NCBI GenBank assembly: GCA_001179505.1 | Contig: CDMY01000305.1 | Location: 341,710-405,709, forward strand | DNA length: 64,000 nt | Direction: 5' to 3' | Source: Vitrella brassicaformis | Taxonomy: Eukaryota; Sar; Vitrellaceae | Part shown: piece by piece, positions 1-12,213 of the stretch | Numbering within the stretch: position 1 is the stretch's first letter | Layout of the letters: each line of letters begins with the position of its first letter | The notes under the pieces: generated by a model | What the model was told of the DNA's origin: nothing | What the model saw: the letters and a program-made list of their open reading frames with translations, nothing else | The model's database searches: none | Translations under genes and position numbers: made by a program

Positions 1-2315
1 GGCGGGGGGTGTGTGGATGGGCTGACCGGCGTCATGAGTGCAGTTGTCCTGGTTGAGCTGCTGCACGAGCGCCGTGCCGTTGCCACTGCCGTTGGCCGCC
101 TCGGTGACCAGGGCCGGCTGCTGCTGCTGCTGCTGTGCTGCCTGCATCTGCTGCTGGTGCAGCTGCTGCTTGGCCTTCTCCTGCTCAGCTTTGGCCTCCT
201 GCACAGCACGGCGCTTCTCGCGCTCCTTCTGGATCTTATGGTTCAACTCCTGCAGACACACACACATACACACACACATCGACACATATCAACACACAGA
301 GAGAATGGGTGTGTGTGGTCTGAGAGTGCGTGCGTACTTCCAGGGCCTTGGTGTGTCGCTCTCTGTACTCGTCGGCCCGCTGCTCGAGTTCTTTCTTCTG
401 CTGCTCGACGAGCTGGCTCCTGGGCTGCCAGGTGTTGTCGCCGATGTGGCTGGGGTCTTCGTGCTTGCACTTGACCAGGTGGCAGAAGTAGTGGAACAGC
501 GGGCCCTGCCAAGAGCAATCGGCGTGCCGACACCCTGACACGGCAACACACAAGACAGACAGACAGACAGACAGAGACAGAGACAGAGAGAATGACAGAC
601 GAGATGCACACGTGTGTGTGTGGGGGGGGGAGGGGGGGTCGGTGTCTGTCGTGCGTCCTTCCTTACTGATTTCGAGTTCTCGGTATACTTTCCAATACTC
701 GCCGCGCAGGCCGGTGGACTGCGGGCTGAGCAGCTCCATGTCTGTCTCTTTGCTCAAATCCTCCTTGCAAAACGGACAAGGAGCGCTCTTCTTACCTAAA
801 CACACCACACAACCACACAGCACAGCCATCCACACGCCGCCCCTTGCAACCGTGTGTGTGTGTGTGATGTGTGTTCGTTCGTACGTCCTTGTCTGGCGAC
901 GTCAGCCCAGGCCCGGACTTCGACCGAGTTGCACTGTTTGTCGAACCACGTGTCGAGGCAGTCGGCGCAGAACAGGTGGAGGCAGCGCGTGAGCTTGGGG
1001 CGGAAGGCCAGCGAGTTGCAGATGACGCAGTGGAAGAGGTCGGAGGCGTCCTTGAGCAGCAGGGCCTCGGGGTCGATCTTGGAGGCCTCCTCGCTGATGC
1101 CGTACTCCTTCAACTTGCCCTTCTCCAACAACTGGTCCAAGTACTGCAGACAGACATCGATTGATTCCACACAGACAGTGGCAGAGAGAGAAGGAAGCGT
1201 GTGTTGTGGGCGTGTTGTGGTGGGTGTGGTTGTCTTACGGGTGGCGGCTTAGAGGGATGCTCGTTGTGCGAGGCGGGGCCGCCGCCACCGGTATTATCAA
1301 CAGAGCTACCAGCAACTGCACAACACACACCACACACAGTACCACACACACCACACACGGTGGACAGACAGACAGGCATACAGACGTGCAGACGTGTGTG
1401 TGTGTGTGTGTGTTCCTCCCCTCTCTCTGCTCACTTCTTTTGATGGTCAGCATTACGGCGTCAGTATGGCTGTCACGATGCGAGTCGACCTCCTGCACAC
1501 AAACCACACACAACACACACACACGACACGCCATGAGTGCAGCCCGTCCCGCCTATGTGTGTGTGTGTGTGTGGACGTGCTCCTCCCCCCCTCTGTCTGT
1601 GTGGTGTGGCATGTTGTTGTTTCCTGTCTGCCTTACGGGTATAGAGTAGACGAGCTGCGAGAGTTTCTCAAACCCAAACTCACGAGCCTCTAGATCCGTA
1701 CTATACTCCTCCCTGACACACACCATGACCACACACACCACACCACCACACACAGTTGACACATTTGCCGGCCGCATGACGTGTTGTGTGTATTGTGTGT
1801 GCTGTGTGTGCTGTGGTGCTGACCTCCATATGTTCCTTAGCATAGCGAGGTTCATCCCGGGTGGTGGTGCCTTGCGAATCAGCGCCACCACCTTGCGGTG
1901 TACATCCGATGGCAGCGAAGCCTTGCGGTGGTCCTGAGGAGAGGAAGGGACCAACACACCACACACCACACACACGAGAGCCTCGATTGCCGTCTGTTGT
2001 GTGTGGTGTGTTGGTGCAGGCAGGTGTGTGCCTCTTACATAGTCAGGAGCAGCATGGTGGCGGTGGTGGTGTGACCCCGGTCTCATGAGGTCCTTCGGGC
2101 CGTGGGCGTACGTGCAGTCCTTGCCCTTAGTGCACTGACCCTGCACAACACAACACACCCCACACAACACACACCCGTCAACACGTCAACACACCACACG
2201 TCGTCCAGCCCACCCATACCATACACATGACATACGTCTCTCGCCCCCCTGTGAAAGGAGTTACCTTCTGGTGGAACGTGCAGACCTGGGTCTTGTAGTT
2301 GTGCGGTGTCTGCAT
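1..2315 (-). CDS. CCCH zinc finger / LOTUS / RING / TRAF-finger protein, 3' end outside window
   Basis: Multi-exon gene; the start ATG at 2315 opens a 17-codon exon that ends at a GT donor at 2264. Exons 1 and 2 together form a CCCH finger (C-x7-C-x5-C-x3-H) around CTFHQK and CTKGKDCTYAHG. The next exons (about 1940-1640) read as an OST-HTH/LOTUS winged helix, from DVHRKVVALIRKAPPPGMNL to FEKLSQLVYSIP. A RING finger follows, split by an intron: CVICNSLAFRPKLTRCLHLF, then CADCL, then CPFCKEDL. After it comes a TRAF-type finger (CRHADC ... HYFCHLVKC), a coiled coil and a poly-Q run near 115-140. By family knowledge CCCH and LOTUS domains bind RNA and RING domains recruit ubiquitin-conjugating E2 enzymes, so a ubiquitin ligase acting on ribonucleoproteins is inferred. 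The reading frame is still open at base 1, so the C terminus is missing. Confidence 0.8.
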
Positions 2316-2910
2316 CTCACAGAGAGAGAGGAAGCCGCTCGGGTGGTCAGACAGGCTCGAGTACGGACGCTCTCGCCTGCCGCTGATGCCAGTCAGGTGT
2401 CGAGGAGCCCTCCTGAGGCCGGGAGGCTCCTAGCGATGACACAAACCCTGGAGGGATGGGCGAACGAGCCAGCGGGGGGACGTGGCCGAGGTCGGGCAGC
2501 CACACGGGGGGTGCTTAATGCGCTGGGAGGGAAGAAAGGTGAGAATTCGCGCGAGAAGTCAACGACGTGTCAGCCGCCAGTCGAGAACTTCAAGCTCGTT
2601 GGGGGCTGCTGGGGGCTTCGAGAATTGAGACGGAGAGGTGTCTTCAGATCTGCCCGTATCTCTGCGTATGCTGTGTGTGTGTGTGCGTGTTGGTGCTGTG
2701 GAGGAGCGGCTGTTTTCCGCTTCTTTGCGTTACGAGTCATGGCCAAGGCAGGCGTGTGCACAGCTCTCGCTGTGCAATCAATCAGGTACATGTTGTGTCT
2801 GTCTGTGCTGTGTCAGATGCTCTCTTAAGTTTCTCTCTCTACTCGTAAGTTGCACAGGCAGCACACACTGTCAGCACACTGGTCGGTCACTCACACATAC
2901 AAGAGTTCAC

Positions 2911-5075
2911 TCAGGTCACTTGGGTGGGGATGAGTCTGATCATGACGATGGACACGTTGTCCTGCGATTTCTTGTCGAGCAACACGTACTCCACCTGACA
3001 CACAGATGGCATGCAGCATGACACACGCGACAACACATCATGATCCACACACACACACACACACGCACACATCAGCTGAGTGCGTCGACCACCGCCCGAG
3101 CGGACTGACCGACCAGTGTCCTGCAGATGCCCTTGATGTCGAAGCTCCTGTCGCCCTCGACCGTCTGACGCCGCATCTCCTGCACACAACACGTACAGAC
3201 ACACGTGTGCCTTCCTGCCTGCTTGTTGATTGGTTCAGCCATCCACTCCACCATGCAGCCCCCCGACTCACCCACCCACCTTTTGGACGAGGTCGTGTGT
3301 CATGGCCATGGCCTCCTCGGCTACCAAACAAGTCCAAAAGCCGTCACATCCCAACAGTAGAAACTCATCCTATAGGCACATACGCACACACACACAGAGA
3401 GAAGGGTCATGGGAAGTCTGGCTTGCGTGTGTGTGTGTGTGCGTGTGACCTCTGCTGGGCTTATGGTGCACTTCTGAAAGGTCGGCGTGCAGAGGACGCC
3501 GTATTTCTTGAGGCTGATGTCGCCGAAGGACCTCGTGACCTCTAGCGCACCGTTCACCCGGCCGTTCTCGATCTGCACACAGACAGGCACAAGGTCTCAG
3601 GACTCTCTGTGAGTGTGGATTGGTATGGTGTTGGGGTGCCGTGTGTGCATCTCACCGACCGTTCCTCCCGTCTTGATGATCCTGTCTTTCTCGGCAATCA
3701 CCCATGGCTTGTGCGCTTCCGTCAGGGGAATCGCTGACACACGTCCAACACGCACACACCATTAGAATCTCTCCCTCTCTCTCTCTCTCTCTCTCCTCTC
3801 ACCATGAGTCTTTGAGAGAGATGCCTTGCGTCTGCCAAGGAATGCGCCTGAGTCGCCCAGGTTGGCGATGTAGCACTTGTCCTGAAAGAGCAGCACCACA
3901 ACCGCCGTGCAGCCATCTGCACACACACACAAAGACAGCCAGAGATGGACAAGTGTATGCGTGTGTTGTGGGGGCTGGTTGCGGGCGTGTTGAGTTGTGT
4001 TGAGTTGAGTTGAGTTGTGTTGAGTTGTGTTGTGTAGTTGACCGCACCGACCTCTGCATGAGGGGATATCGGTAGCAATGCGGCCATCAAGCTTGGAGAA
4101 GGCGCTCTTGACGACCTGCGACGCGACGCGGGCGGGACAATACACCACACCACACACACCACACCACACCACCCACAGCCATCCACACACACACACACAT
4201 CCCACCTATGCGCCCACACACCTTTTTGATCTCTTTGTCGCCGAGTGGTGCATCGTCCACCATCGGCCTGGCCTCCTCCTTTCCTTCTCCCTCTCCCTCC
4301 GCGCCACCAACCGTCAGAGCCGCCACTTGAGCAGCCAGCTGCACACACACACAGAAATGTCCACATGCACACACACACACACACCATGGTGCTCTCTGAT
4401 CCTCTTCGTTCTGACTGACTTCCGTGGGCAGGTTGTCGCGTATGAATGTGGCCGACTGCCGCCCGCCGTGGCCATCGAACACACCAAACACCCTGATGCA
4501 CCCACCAGCGAGCAGGGAGGGATGAGCCAGGTGAGCAGAGGGGGGCGGTGCACAGCAGGTGGCTGGGTGTGGCCGTGTTTGCTATGTATGTCTGTCTGTT
4601 ACGCACGCGCAATCGTGTATGGGTTTGATGGCAGGGTTGACGGCCCGGAGGCTGAGGCAGATGAGGTGCTCGTCCTCCATCTGCTTCCGCACGCCCTTCT
4701 CACCTGCATGACACACACGCACACACACACACAGCACCACACAAGAACGATGCATGGATCCTGTATGGCCCATCGTCGACTGCCTGGCTCATTCATGCAC
4801 CATACCATATGCGTCTGCAAGGATGGTGAAGCCGCCTGCAGGCGCAGACACACAGCAGAGAGAGAACCCATCACAGATCTATGCGTAGATAAACCACTGT
4901 GTCTGTCAATCTTCCTCCAGTGCATTGCCTGGCTCCTGGCTCACTGACTTAATGGCGGGAGTGTGTGTGCTTCTGGCGTGTCGGTGGGCGGCACTGCCAC
5001 CCTCTTGACCGCTCGTGAGTCAGCGGCAGGTAATGATGCCGCGGCAGCTGATCGCTTCCCCGTCACAACCTCCAT
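2911..5075 (-). CDS. PP2C-type (PPM family) protein serine/threonine phosphatase
   Basis: About nine short exons encode a complete PPM phosphatase core. In order: an N-terminal basic stretch; GFTILADAYGEKGVRKQMED with the first metal-binding Asp; FGVFDGHGG; CYIANLGDSGAFLGR; LTEAHKPW; VNGALEVTRSFGD; LLLGCDGFW; and a final exon with KKSQDNVSIVMI. The Asp residues expected to bind Mn/Mg (MED, DGHGG, CDGFW, QDN) are all present, so the enzyme should be active. It has no transmembrane segment or obvious targeting peptide, so the cytosol or nucleus is likely. The ATG at 5075 was chosen because reading continues to a plausible donor near 4950; an in-frame ATG at 5153 is an alternative. It is divergent from the hydrolase gene 130 bases away. 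One intron holds a TTGAG/TTGTG tandem repeat. Confidence 0.85.
3988..4037. repeat. short tandem TTGAG/TTGTG repeat in a PP2C intron
   Basis: The tract is built of TTGAGTTG and TTGTG units, each repeated several times on the plus strand, inside an intron of the minus-strand phosphatase gene. On the transcript it reads as CAACTCAAC-type repeats. No function is evident. Confidence 0.8.
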
Positions 5076-5204
5076 CCTGGAATGAACTGCCAAAGATCTG
5101 GTTGGTTGGTTGGTTATTGATCTGACCTCCCCGTCTGCAAGCCAAGCTCGCACTCGAGGGAAGGCCCCGTTGAAAGGAGAGCTACGGGAGTTTTGCGCAG
5201 TTCC

Positions 5205-8200
5205 ATGATGCGCTACCTCTATCGGAGTCAGCCGTACCAGCGGCTTACATCGCCTGTCGCTCCAACTGTTGTTCGAGTCACCCGATGGCTCATTTCAGCC
5301 CTGCGGACAATTCGGCTGTTCCTCTGGGACTACCGATACTTCGTCCTGCTGGGCGCGCTGCTGCTGCTCATTCTGTGGACCGTCAGCGCTCTGCTGTCTT
5401 TGTGCCTGGGCAGGTGGCTGTCGCGTGTGACGCTGCTGTCTGGGCTTTATGTCCTGTTCCGCTACATTATGAGAGTGGTCATATTTCCGGGCTCGTCGTT
5501 CCTGGTAGGCACACACATGTGTGTGTGATGGATGCTGTGTGGTGGGACTGAATGAGCATCTATCTGTCTGAGTGTGCTGGTGCAGTGGAAGCGCGGGACT
5601 GAGGCGCAGTTCCGTGTTGAGATTGCCAAGCTCTACTGCACGCACATCGGGCACTTCAGAGGCCTCCTCACCGACCTCATCGCCCGCTCTGAAGGCGGTC
5701 CGCTGACCGCCAGCAGTGCTGACTTCGACATAGTGACGGCCCTCTCAGGGATGGACCTGCTCAACAACCTTCTCCGCTTCCTGTCATTCTCCGACGCGAG
5801 CGGCAGCATCGACCCGCTGCCCAAGCAGCACAAGGCCTTCCACGAGAGGGTGCAGCTGCTGACAGACAACCTCGACCGCATCAATGTCACAGACGCGTCG
5901 GCGTCGGCCGATAGTGGCTATCGGCCGCTCTCCCACTCGCTGCACGAGTATCGGGAGGGCCTCCCTCTGTTCCCTGGCATGATGCGTACCGACCTCTCGC
6001 GCCTTAACCCGCCGGCATTCACAGTCAGCGACCCGGCTCAGCTGCCGTTCGCCCGTGACACGCTCGCCGTGTTGGATGAGATCATCGACACGTTGACACC
6101 GCTGAAGGAGCGGTTTCTCGACACGATTAGCGTGGAGGGTTCGTCATCTGCTGCTGCAGCTGGGGACTCGCAGGCACAGAGGGAGAGATGGCTGGAGGGC
6201 GTCAAGAAGACGTTGCTGCGGTGTCATGTGGCTGCGAGTCGGTTCCTGACTGAGCCCCCTGTCGGTTCACTGCGGCAGATGAGAGCCGACCTCGTGCACA
6301 GATATGAAGGTGCGCTGGTCTGTCTGGTTGAGTTGACTGAAGAAGACAGACGATCTGACGTCACTCAACCCTCGCTCTCCTTACTTACCTTACCTGTGTT
6401 GTGTGCCAGGGGAGCAGATATTCTTCACCGCGTCTGACGGCACCCGTCTGGACGGCGTGTACCTGCCACAGCCGTCCGAGGCCGAGGCGCGCAGGCGGCT
6501 CCGCAGCGGAATGCTGTCCCGGAATGAGGTCGAGTGGGGCCCCACGGTCGTCTTCGCCAACCCCAACGCAGGCTACTACGAAGTGTCGCTCTTCCAGGAC
6601 GAGTGGGTGCGGTTCTACCACCAGCAGTACGCCACACACACACGCACCGGAGAAAGCCAGCAATCAGAGCACTTTCTGTCTCTGTCTCTTCTCTCTGTGT
6701 AGCGGCTTGTCGGTCGTTCTCTTCAACTACCGCGGCTTCGGTCGGTCGCAGGGCGCCCCCTCCCCCGCCACGTGTGCCGTTGATTGCGAGGCGGTGGTGG
6801 CGCACGTGGTGCAGAACGGGGTCAAGCACATTGGGGTCCACGGCCGGTCCATCGGCGGCATCTGCGCCTGCCACATGGCGGCCAAGTCGACCACAGGGCA
6901 GTTGCCGCAGGTCAAGTTTGTGTGCGTCGACAGGAGCTTCTCGTCACTCGCGTCGACTGCGCACTTTGCAGTGAGGGAGGGAGGACGGCAGCCAGATGGA
7001 ACGACGGGAGTGCGTGTGTGTGTGGACGGGTGTTTGGTTTGGTTTGGTTTGTGTCAGTTTGGTCCATGGGCGAGATGTGCACTGCGCGTGGGGTTCACCG
7101 GAGCTGCCAACGTCAAAAACTATCTCACCGGCAGGTGAGGTGGCCTCACCCCCACCCCCACCCCCCTGACTCGCTCACCAACACAACACCCTCTCCTCGT
7201 TTCTCTCTTTCAGGTGCACCAAAGTCATTATCTCCGACTGCAACGACCAGATCATCCCCGAGCTGGCAGCGATTAAGACGGGCGTCTCCATCGCTCTCTG
7301 TCAGCTCAATGAACACGAGGAGGGGCCCCACCGCCAGGAGCACGACCAGGGGGAGGGCGAGGGCGCCTCTGGAGCGGTCCGACGGATCTGCTCGTCCGAC
7401 ATGTGTCGGGGCATGGCGTGCCCTCGGAGGGATGAGGGGGTGGATCTGAACGAGTGCGAGGCCATCGCCATTGCCGAGAGCGAACGACTCAAGGTGAGAT
7501 GGACGTGGTGGCGAGAATGCAGGGGAGAAGGGAATGAAACGTCAACATGTGTGTGTGTTTGTGGGTCGGCGGATGGGGGAATGGGTGGATTGTGCAGCTG
7601 CCGTGGTCCACTCTGATGGATGTGGTGGAGTCCTGGGAATTCCTCAGCGAGCTGCTCGCCATATGCGACGCCGAAGACTCCCACCCAGCCACACCCGTAC
7701 GCACACCAGACACTCCACCCACGAGACGACACACGCTCAGCTCACACCTCTCCTTCTCCCCTCCCTCCCTCCCTCCCTCTCTGTCTGTCTGTCTGTGTCA
7801 TCAGAGTGGCTGGTCCGCCCGCACAACCATCTTCAAGAAGAAGATCACGAGCGAAATCGCCACAAGACGGCTGACAGAGACAACGGCGACAGCAGCCACA
7901 GGCAGTGCCGCCAGAGACATCTCCCCCGCCAACCACCGCCACAAGCCGCACTCCTCCCCTGGGAGCGGCAGCGAAGGGCACTCCTACGCCCTACTGAGCA
8001 GCTCTGATGGCGATGACTCATCCACAAGTGAAGGCGCACCCAGCAAGAGCGAAAGCTCTGACGTGGAAATGGGTGCTGGTGGCGAGAGGGGGGCGGGAGT
8101 GGGCGATGAGGACGGCAGCGCGGCTGTCGACTGGGATGCCGTGATTAGGGACACCATCGGGCCTTTCGCTGATTCGATCCACCAGACGATGGACGTGCTA

Positions 8201-9554
8201 GGCAAGGGGCTCAATGCGGGCGGCCAGCTGTTTGACGAGGCCATCACGTCGGCCAGAAAACCCAAAGACAAGTACAACACACGAAAGAGAGAGAGAGAGA
8301 GAGAGAGACGTTTCCATCTGAGTGTCCTGTTGTCTCTGGTCGATGTATGTGTATCAGGGTGTTTGCCCTCCGGTGCTTTCTGGCCAACCTGCAAGTGTGG
8401 GGGAGCGTCATGAGCCGGTCGGGAGACATAATCCCCGACCACGCCTGCCCCTTCGACGCAGATGCCATGGAGATCGACGACATCACGGCGGTCGGACCGA
8501 GGCCGCCCCCGCCCACCAATGCCAACCCCAGCAACCCCCACCCCCCTTCCACCGTCGATGGGCTGCGCCACCATTCTCTCATCGACAGCGAGGCGGTTGA
8601 TGGCGTCACTAGCAATAGGGCACATCGGGTGGCTCAGCTCATGCGGTCAGAAAAGAGGCCGAGAGACTAGGGTCGTGGCACGTTCCATGTGTGTTGTTCT
8701 TGTGTTTTGTGTGTTTGCAGCCGTCGGTCGCGGTGTCTGACGTACTTAATCCGTCGTGAGTTCAAGCAGCGATCCAAGAGGCTGAGGGAGCAGATGATGT
8801 CCCCACCGGCCGGAGGCAGCACCGTCCACCCCCTGCTGCAGAAGGTGCGACCGAACGCCACGCACACACGGAACAACGCCGTCATTCTCGCATTCATTCT
8901 CGCTGCCTTTCTCAGGTCTTGTCCGACCTGACAGTGTTAGACGACTTCATCTCCGCCCTGTGCCGCTTCTTCAAGCTGGTCGACCTGCCCAAGGCCACCC
9001 AACCGCCGGCATCGTCATCGGTCGACACGCCCTCTCCCTGCTACTCGCCCCCCTTCCCACACACATACGGGCGAGCCTCACAACCACCACCACCACCACC
9101 ACGGGCGGCGAGGCCGTCCCAGGGATGCAGATGCCTGATGGAGGCCCAGGGCATCGACCAGGACATCAGCAGAACAACCAGCACCACCACCAGCAGCAGC
9201 AGAGCCGCCGGCACGTGTGGGATGGCCAGTGCGGGCATGGCAGGCGAGCTGACGGAGGCGGAAATGACGCCGCAGATCGACCCCAGGTGGGTGCGGCTGG
9301 CAAGAGGCAACAAGTGGAGGGACAGGGATCTTAAGGGTGGCTGTTCCTGTGTGTGTGTGTGTGTGAGTGTCAGGGTGACGGGCTATCTGCTGCCGGTGAC
9401 GTGTGGGCACAATGGTGTGCTTAACCGAGGGGAACTAGACAGTTTGGGCTTCTATCTGCAGCAGTCGTCTCTTGCCCACGCAGCGCACAGCCGCCAGGCT
9501 GACCTCGAGGGCGTGCTGCAGGGGCCGAGGAGGCTCCTGATGCAGCACAGGTAG
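5205..9554 (+). CDS. membrane-anchored alpha/beta hydrolase (Bem46/ABHD-like) with long C-terminal insertions
   Basis: The first exon (5205-5504) encodes two or three hydrophobic helices (for example FVLLGALLLLILWTVSALLS), so the protein is probably membrane-anchored. The long second exon (from about 5586) is a helical spacer of some 270 residues. The hydrolase core follows: VVFANPNAGYYE, FNYRGFGRSQG, the nucleophile elbow GVHGRSIGG (GxSxG), and the acid region ISDCNDQIIP. A large disordered Ser/Asp-rich insertion and helical exons follow to about 9290. The last exon contains TCGHNG, which could supply the catalytic His. The call is to the alpha/beta hydrolase superfamily, close to the Bem46/ABHD12-13 type; the substrate is unknown. 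Several exon borders between 8270 and 9300 are uncertain. The upstream in-frame TTG at 5193 was not used. Confidence 0.75.
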
Positions 9555-10386
9555 AGACACGTGGATGGATGGATGGATGGATGGAAAGCAGCTTTGTAGT
9601 TGTCAATCAGATGGTAGATTTATGTGTGTGTTTGACTAAGACGGGCGGCTGGCTGGCTGAGTGATCAAGTGATTCTCGTCCCACACCCGTCCACCTGCAG
9701 TGCACATTTCATCTGAATGGTCGGCCGACCCGATCACTCACACGCACATCAGTCTATTACCATGGCCGGCTATCGCGCCAAAGGCAAAGCAGGATCTCCT
9801 CCAAACACACGGACAGTAGAAATGGACGACTGTGTGTAAGAAACCAGGGAGGGTGTCACGGGACCATTTTGGTCCAGTCTGACAGAGAAATTAAACCGCA
9901 CGGACCGACTCATTCACTATGCATCACTCACTAGTAGGCGTAAACGATCGACACATGCAGTGAACACCAGTCGAGCTCCCCTTCTGTGTGTATCTATGTG
10001 TGTGTGTGTATGCCCGCCATGTCTCTCTGGCCCAAAAACCAACACAGAGTTTTCAGATTCTGAAAGCTCTCTGTCTCGGTTCCGGAGACTCACCCGGCAT
10101 TAGCACCCACTCACTACTGTGTCACTCACCCACCCGATGACTCGGCATCACTCACTAGGCAACAACAGCCGAGCTCCTCCACTCTCTTTGTATGGGACAC
10201 GGAGCGCGCGCGCTCTCTCTCTATGTCCTACCGAATCGACAGACAGTTCTCATCTGAAAAGTGCCTGTCGACTCGAAAACTATGTGTTGTCTCACTCAAA
10301 TAAACCGCTCTGTGCACTGACCGTCTCACTGCCCACTCACCCACAGCCATCCATCAAGCATAAATGCCCCTCAACCGCCACTAAGA
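9555..10386. other. intergenic, no gene seen
   Basis: This lies between the hydrolase stop and the 3' end of the converging secreted-protein gene, so it holds the 3' UTRs of both. Only short chance ORFs occur. A (GGAT)n run lies near 9563-9585. The stretches around 9915-9975 and 10140-10180 look weakly alike (ATCACTCACTAG ... GAGCTCC), possibly a decayed duplication. Confidence 0.6.
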
Positions 10387-11308
10387 TCAGTCAGTTGGTT
10401 TGAAATTCAGCCAGAAGAGAGCGTTCACGGCACCATCGTCCTTGCCATCGTCACCCAGCACCATCGCCGTCGCTACGAGGTCTTCGCCGGGAGACAACAC
10501 ACCGGATACGGTCGTCTCGACAGACAGGACGGAAGAGGGCGGCAGCGCCGCCCCATAGAGCGTCCGTTGACTCTGCTCGACCACCACCTTCACCGGCACC
10601 GGCAGAATGTTCTTGACTTCGAAGGAAAACTCGCCTGTCTCACGATCCTGCTTGAACATCTGGAAGACAGTGCTGGCTTCGTTGGTTGGAGGGTCGCTCG
10701 GAATGGGAGCGTTGTTGGTGAAGGTCTGCTCCAGCAGCCGCTCCCCATCCTGTGTGCGCGCAGACACAACACACACAAGAGGCGAATGTGGGGCGAATGC
10801 GCGTATGGCCCATGTTGCCTGCACATTGCAATACCTGTGTCTCAATGACGAGGGTCACCGAGGCGAACGCGGGCACAGGCACGGTGAACCCGGGCGAGTC
10901 TTCTGGCGCGATGCTCGTTTCGCTCTCGATGCTCGCGTCAGCGCCCAAGAACACCTGATAATCCACAGGCCGCCCCGCCTCGTCCACAAACCGCACCACA
11001 ACCTCCTCGCCCTCGCTGTCGGCAAACCCGTTCCCAATCTCTATCGTCAATGCAGCCTCACTGACCCCGTCGCTGTTATCGGGATCTGGCTCTTCTGGCG
11101 AGGTGGGGCAGAGAAAGGCGAAGTCCACCGGCGGACCGCGAAGAAATGGCGAGTCGCATGATAAGAAGAAACCGCCCACTCTGTTGGGCGGGTCAGCGTC
11201 GCGGGGAATGTTGGAGAGGCTGATGATGTTGGAGGGCTCGCCTGCCGAGCGGCCAATGAGACAGCCCAGGACGCACAGGGCGACAACGAAGGCTGGAGAG
11301 CGCCTCAT
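10387..11308 (-). CDS. secreted protein of unknown function
   Basis: Two exons. The ATG at 11308 gives a clean signal peptide (MRRSPAFVVALCVLGCLIG, then RSAG). An in-frame upstream ATG at 11347 would bury it, so the later start is preferred. The intron runs from a GT donor near 10837 to an acceptor near 10750. The mature part, about 260 residues, is rich in beta-prone segments (VVVRFVDEAG, FSFEVKNILPVPVKVVVEQS) and ends FWLNFKPTD. That pattern suggests one or two immunoglobulin-like beta sandwiches, but I recognise no family. It has no membrane anchor. It is probably exported or luminal in the endomembrane system. Confidence 0.7.
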
Positions 11309-12213
11309 TCGCGTGTCTTTCTTTCCCTGACCAGCCGGGACATCCACACAGAAAAGTCTTCACAGGGAACCCTCTCAAGAATCGATCGTACACGATTTGT
11401 CAGGTCCAGTGAAAGGGTACCCTCTGAAAGTCGGCGCCTCGAGCTGCCGTCGTCGTCGGGGTCGCGGGGGATCCTTTTCTGGCTCTGAACGGGCTCGTTC
11501 GTGGCTTCTGTCGCCTCTGCAAGCATCACAGGTATTCACGCAAGCAGTTGCATACCCGAACAACCCATGTGGTCGTGTGGCGGATGACCTCCTGAGTGTG
11601 AAGGAAGGGAGACCCACAAGCCGCCACAAGCTGGCATCCAGGTAAGGTTGCCATCCACTGCACGCCCAAACGTGCCAACCTTACCGAAGGGATCGAAAAG
11701 GCGTTGTCAGGCGTCGTCGCGCTCCCAACGAGGGAATCCCAAGTACGGAGTATGTAAATTTGTAAACTTGTCAAAACCGCGTCGCACAGGCGTCCGTCAC
11801 CCTCACATTGTCCGGTGATTCAATAACCATTCACATTGTCCGGTGAATGCATTAACATCAAATATAAACACGATGGATTAACCACTGCCTCGTGTGAGGC
11901 CCGTCGCCTCAGCACCCACACATGGACACGGACACAACTCACAGAAGAGCTCGCCGGCAGCCCACCTACATGTATCTCACACCACCAATACAGCCAACGG
12001 AAGCCCAGGGCCAGAAACACCACACAACACCAACAGACAAAGGAATCTGAAGTGCAGCAGCACCATCCTGTCTGCCACCCTGTGGTACACCACAGAAAAA
12101 TGACAATCTCCCTCTCTCCCTCTCCCTCTCTCTCTTTCTCAACAGCCCCAGCCACACGCCCACATGTCTCTCTCTCTCTCTCTCTCTCTCTCTGATCGAT
12201 ATGCATGAAGGCA
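11309..12213. other. intergenic, short repeats only
   Basis: This is the region upstream of the secreted-protein gene and downstream of the DUF4239 gene. It holds two direct copies of TCACATTGTCCGGTGA (11803 and 11831) and a (CTCT)n run near 12105-12193. Other open frames here show no domain and look like chance ORFs. Confidence 0.55.
11803..11849. repeat. two direct copies of a 16-base motif, spacing 28
   Basis: TCACATTGTCCGGTGA occurs at 11803-11818 and again at 11831-11846. The second copy is flanked so that CATTCAC and GTGAATG form inverted arms. It lies about 500 bases upstream of the secreted-protein start at 11308 and could be a paired protein-binding site, but that is only inference. 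Confidence 0.6.

Noticed and set aside
236-835. A long minus-strand open frame containing two zinc-finger blocks as one exon
   Set aside because: It reads through obvious TG/CA introns with GT and AG borders; the blocks are separate exons of the gene at 1-2315.
5574-6437. Treating the second hydrolase exon as a separate gene
   Set aside because: It begins at an acceptor and continues into the hydrolase core through a GT-AG intron; no ATG with independent support is present.
7760-7800. (CCCT)n and (GTCT)n tracts as satellite or transposon remnants
   Set aside because: They sit just before acceptors in introns, like similar runs throughout the window, with no terminal repeats or transposase.
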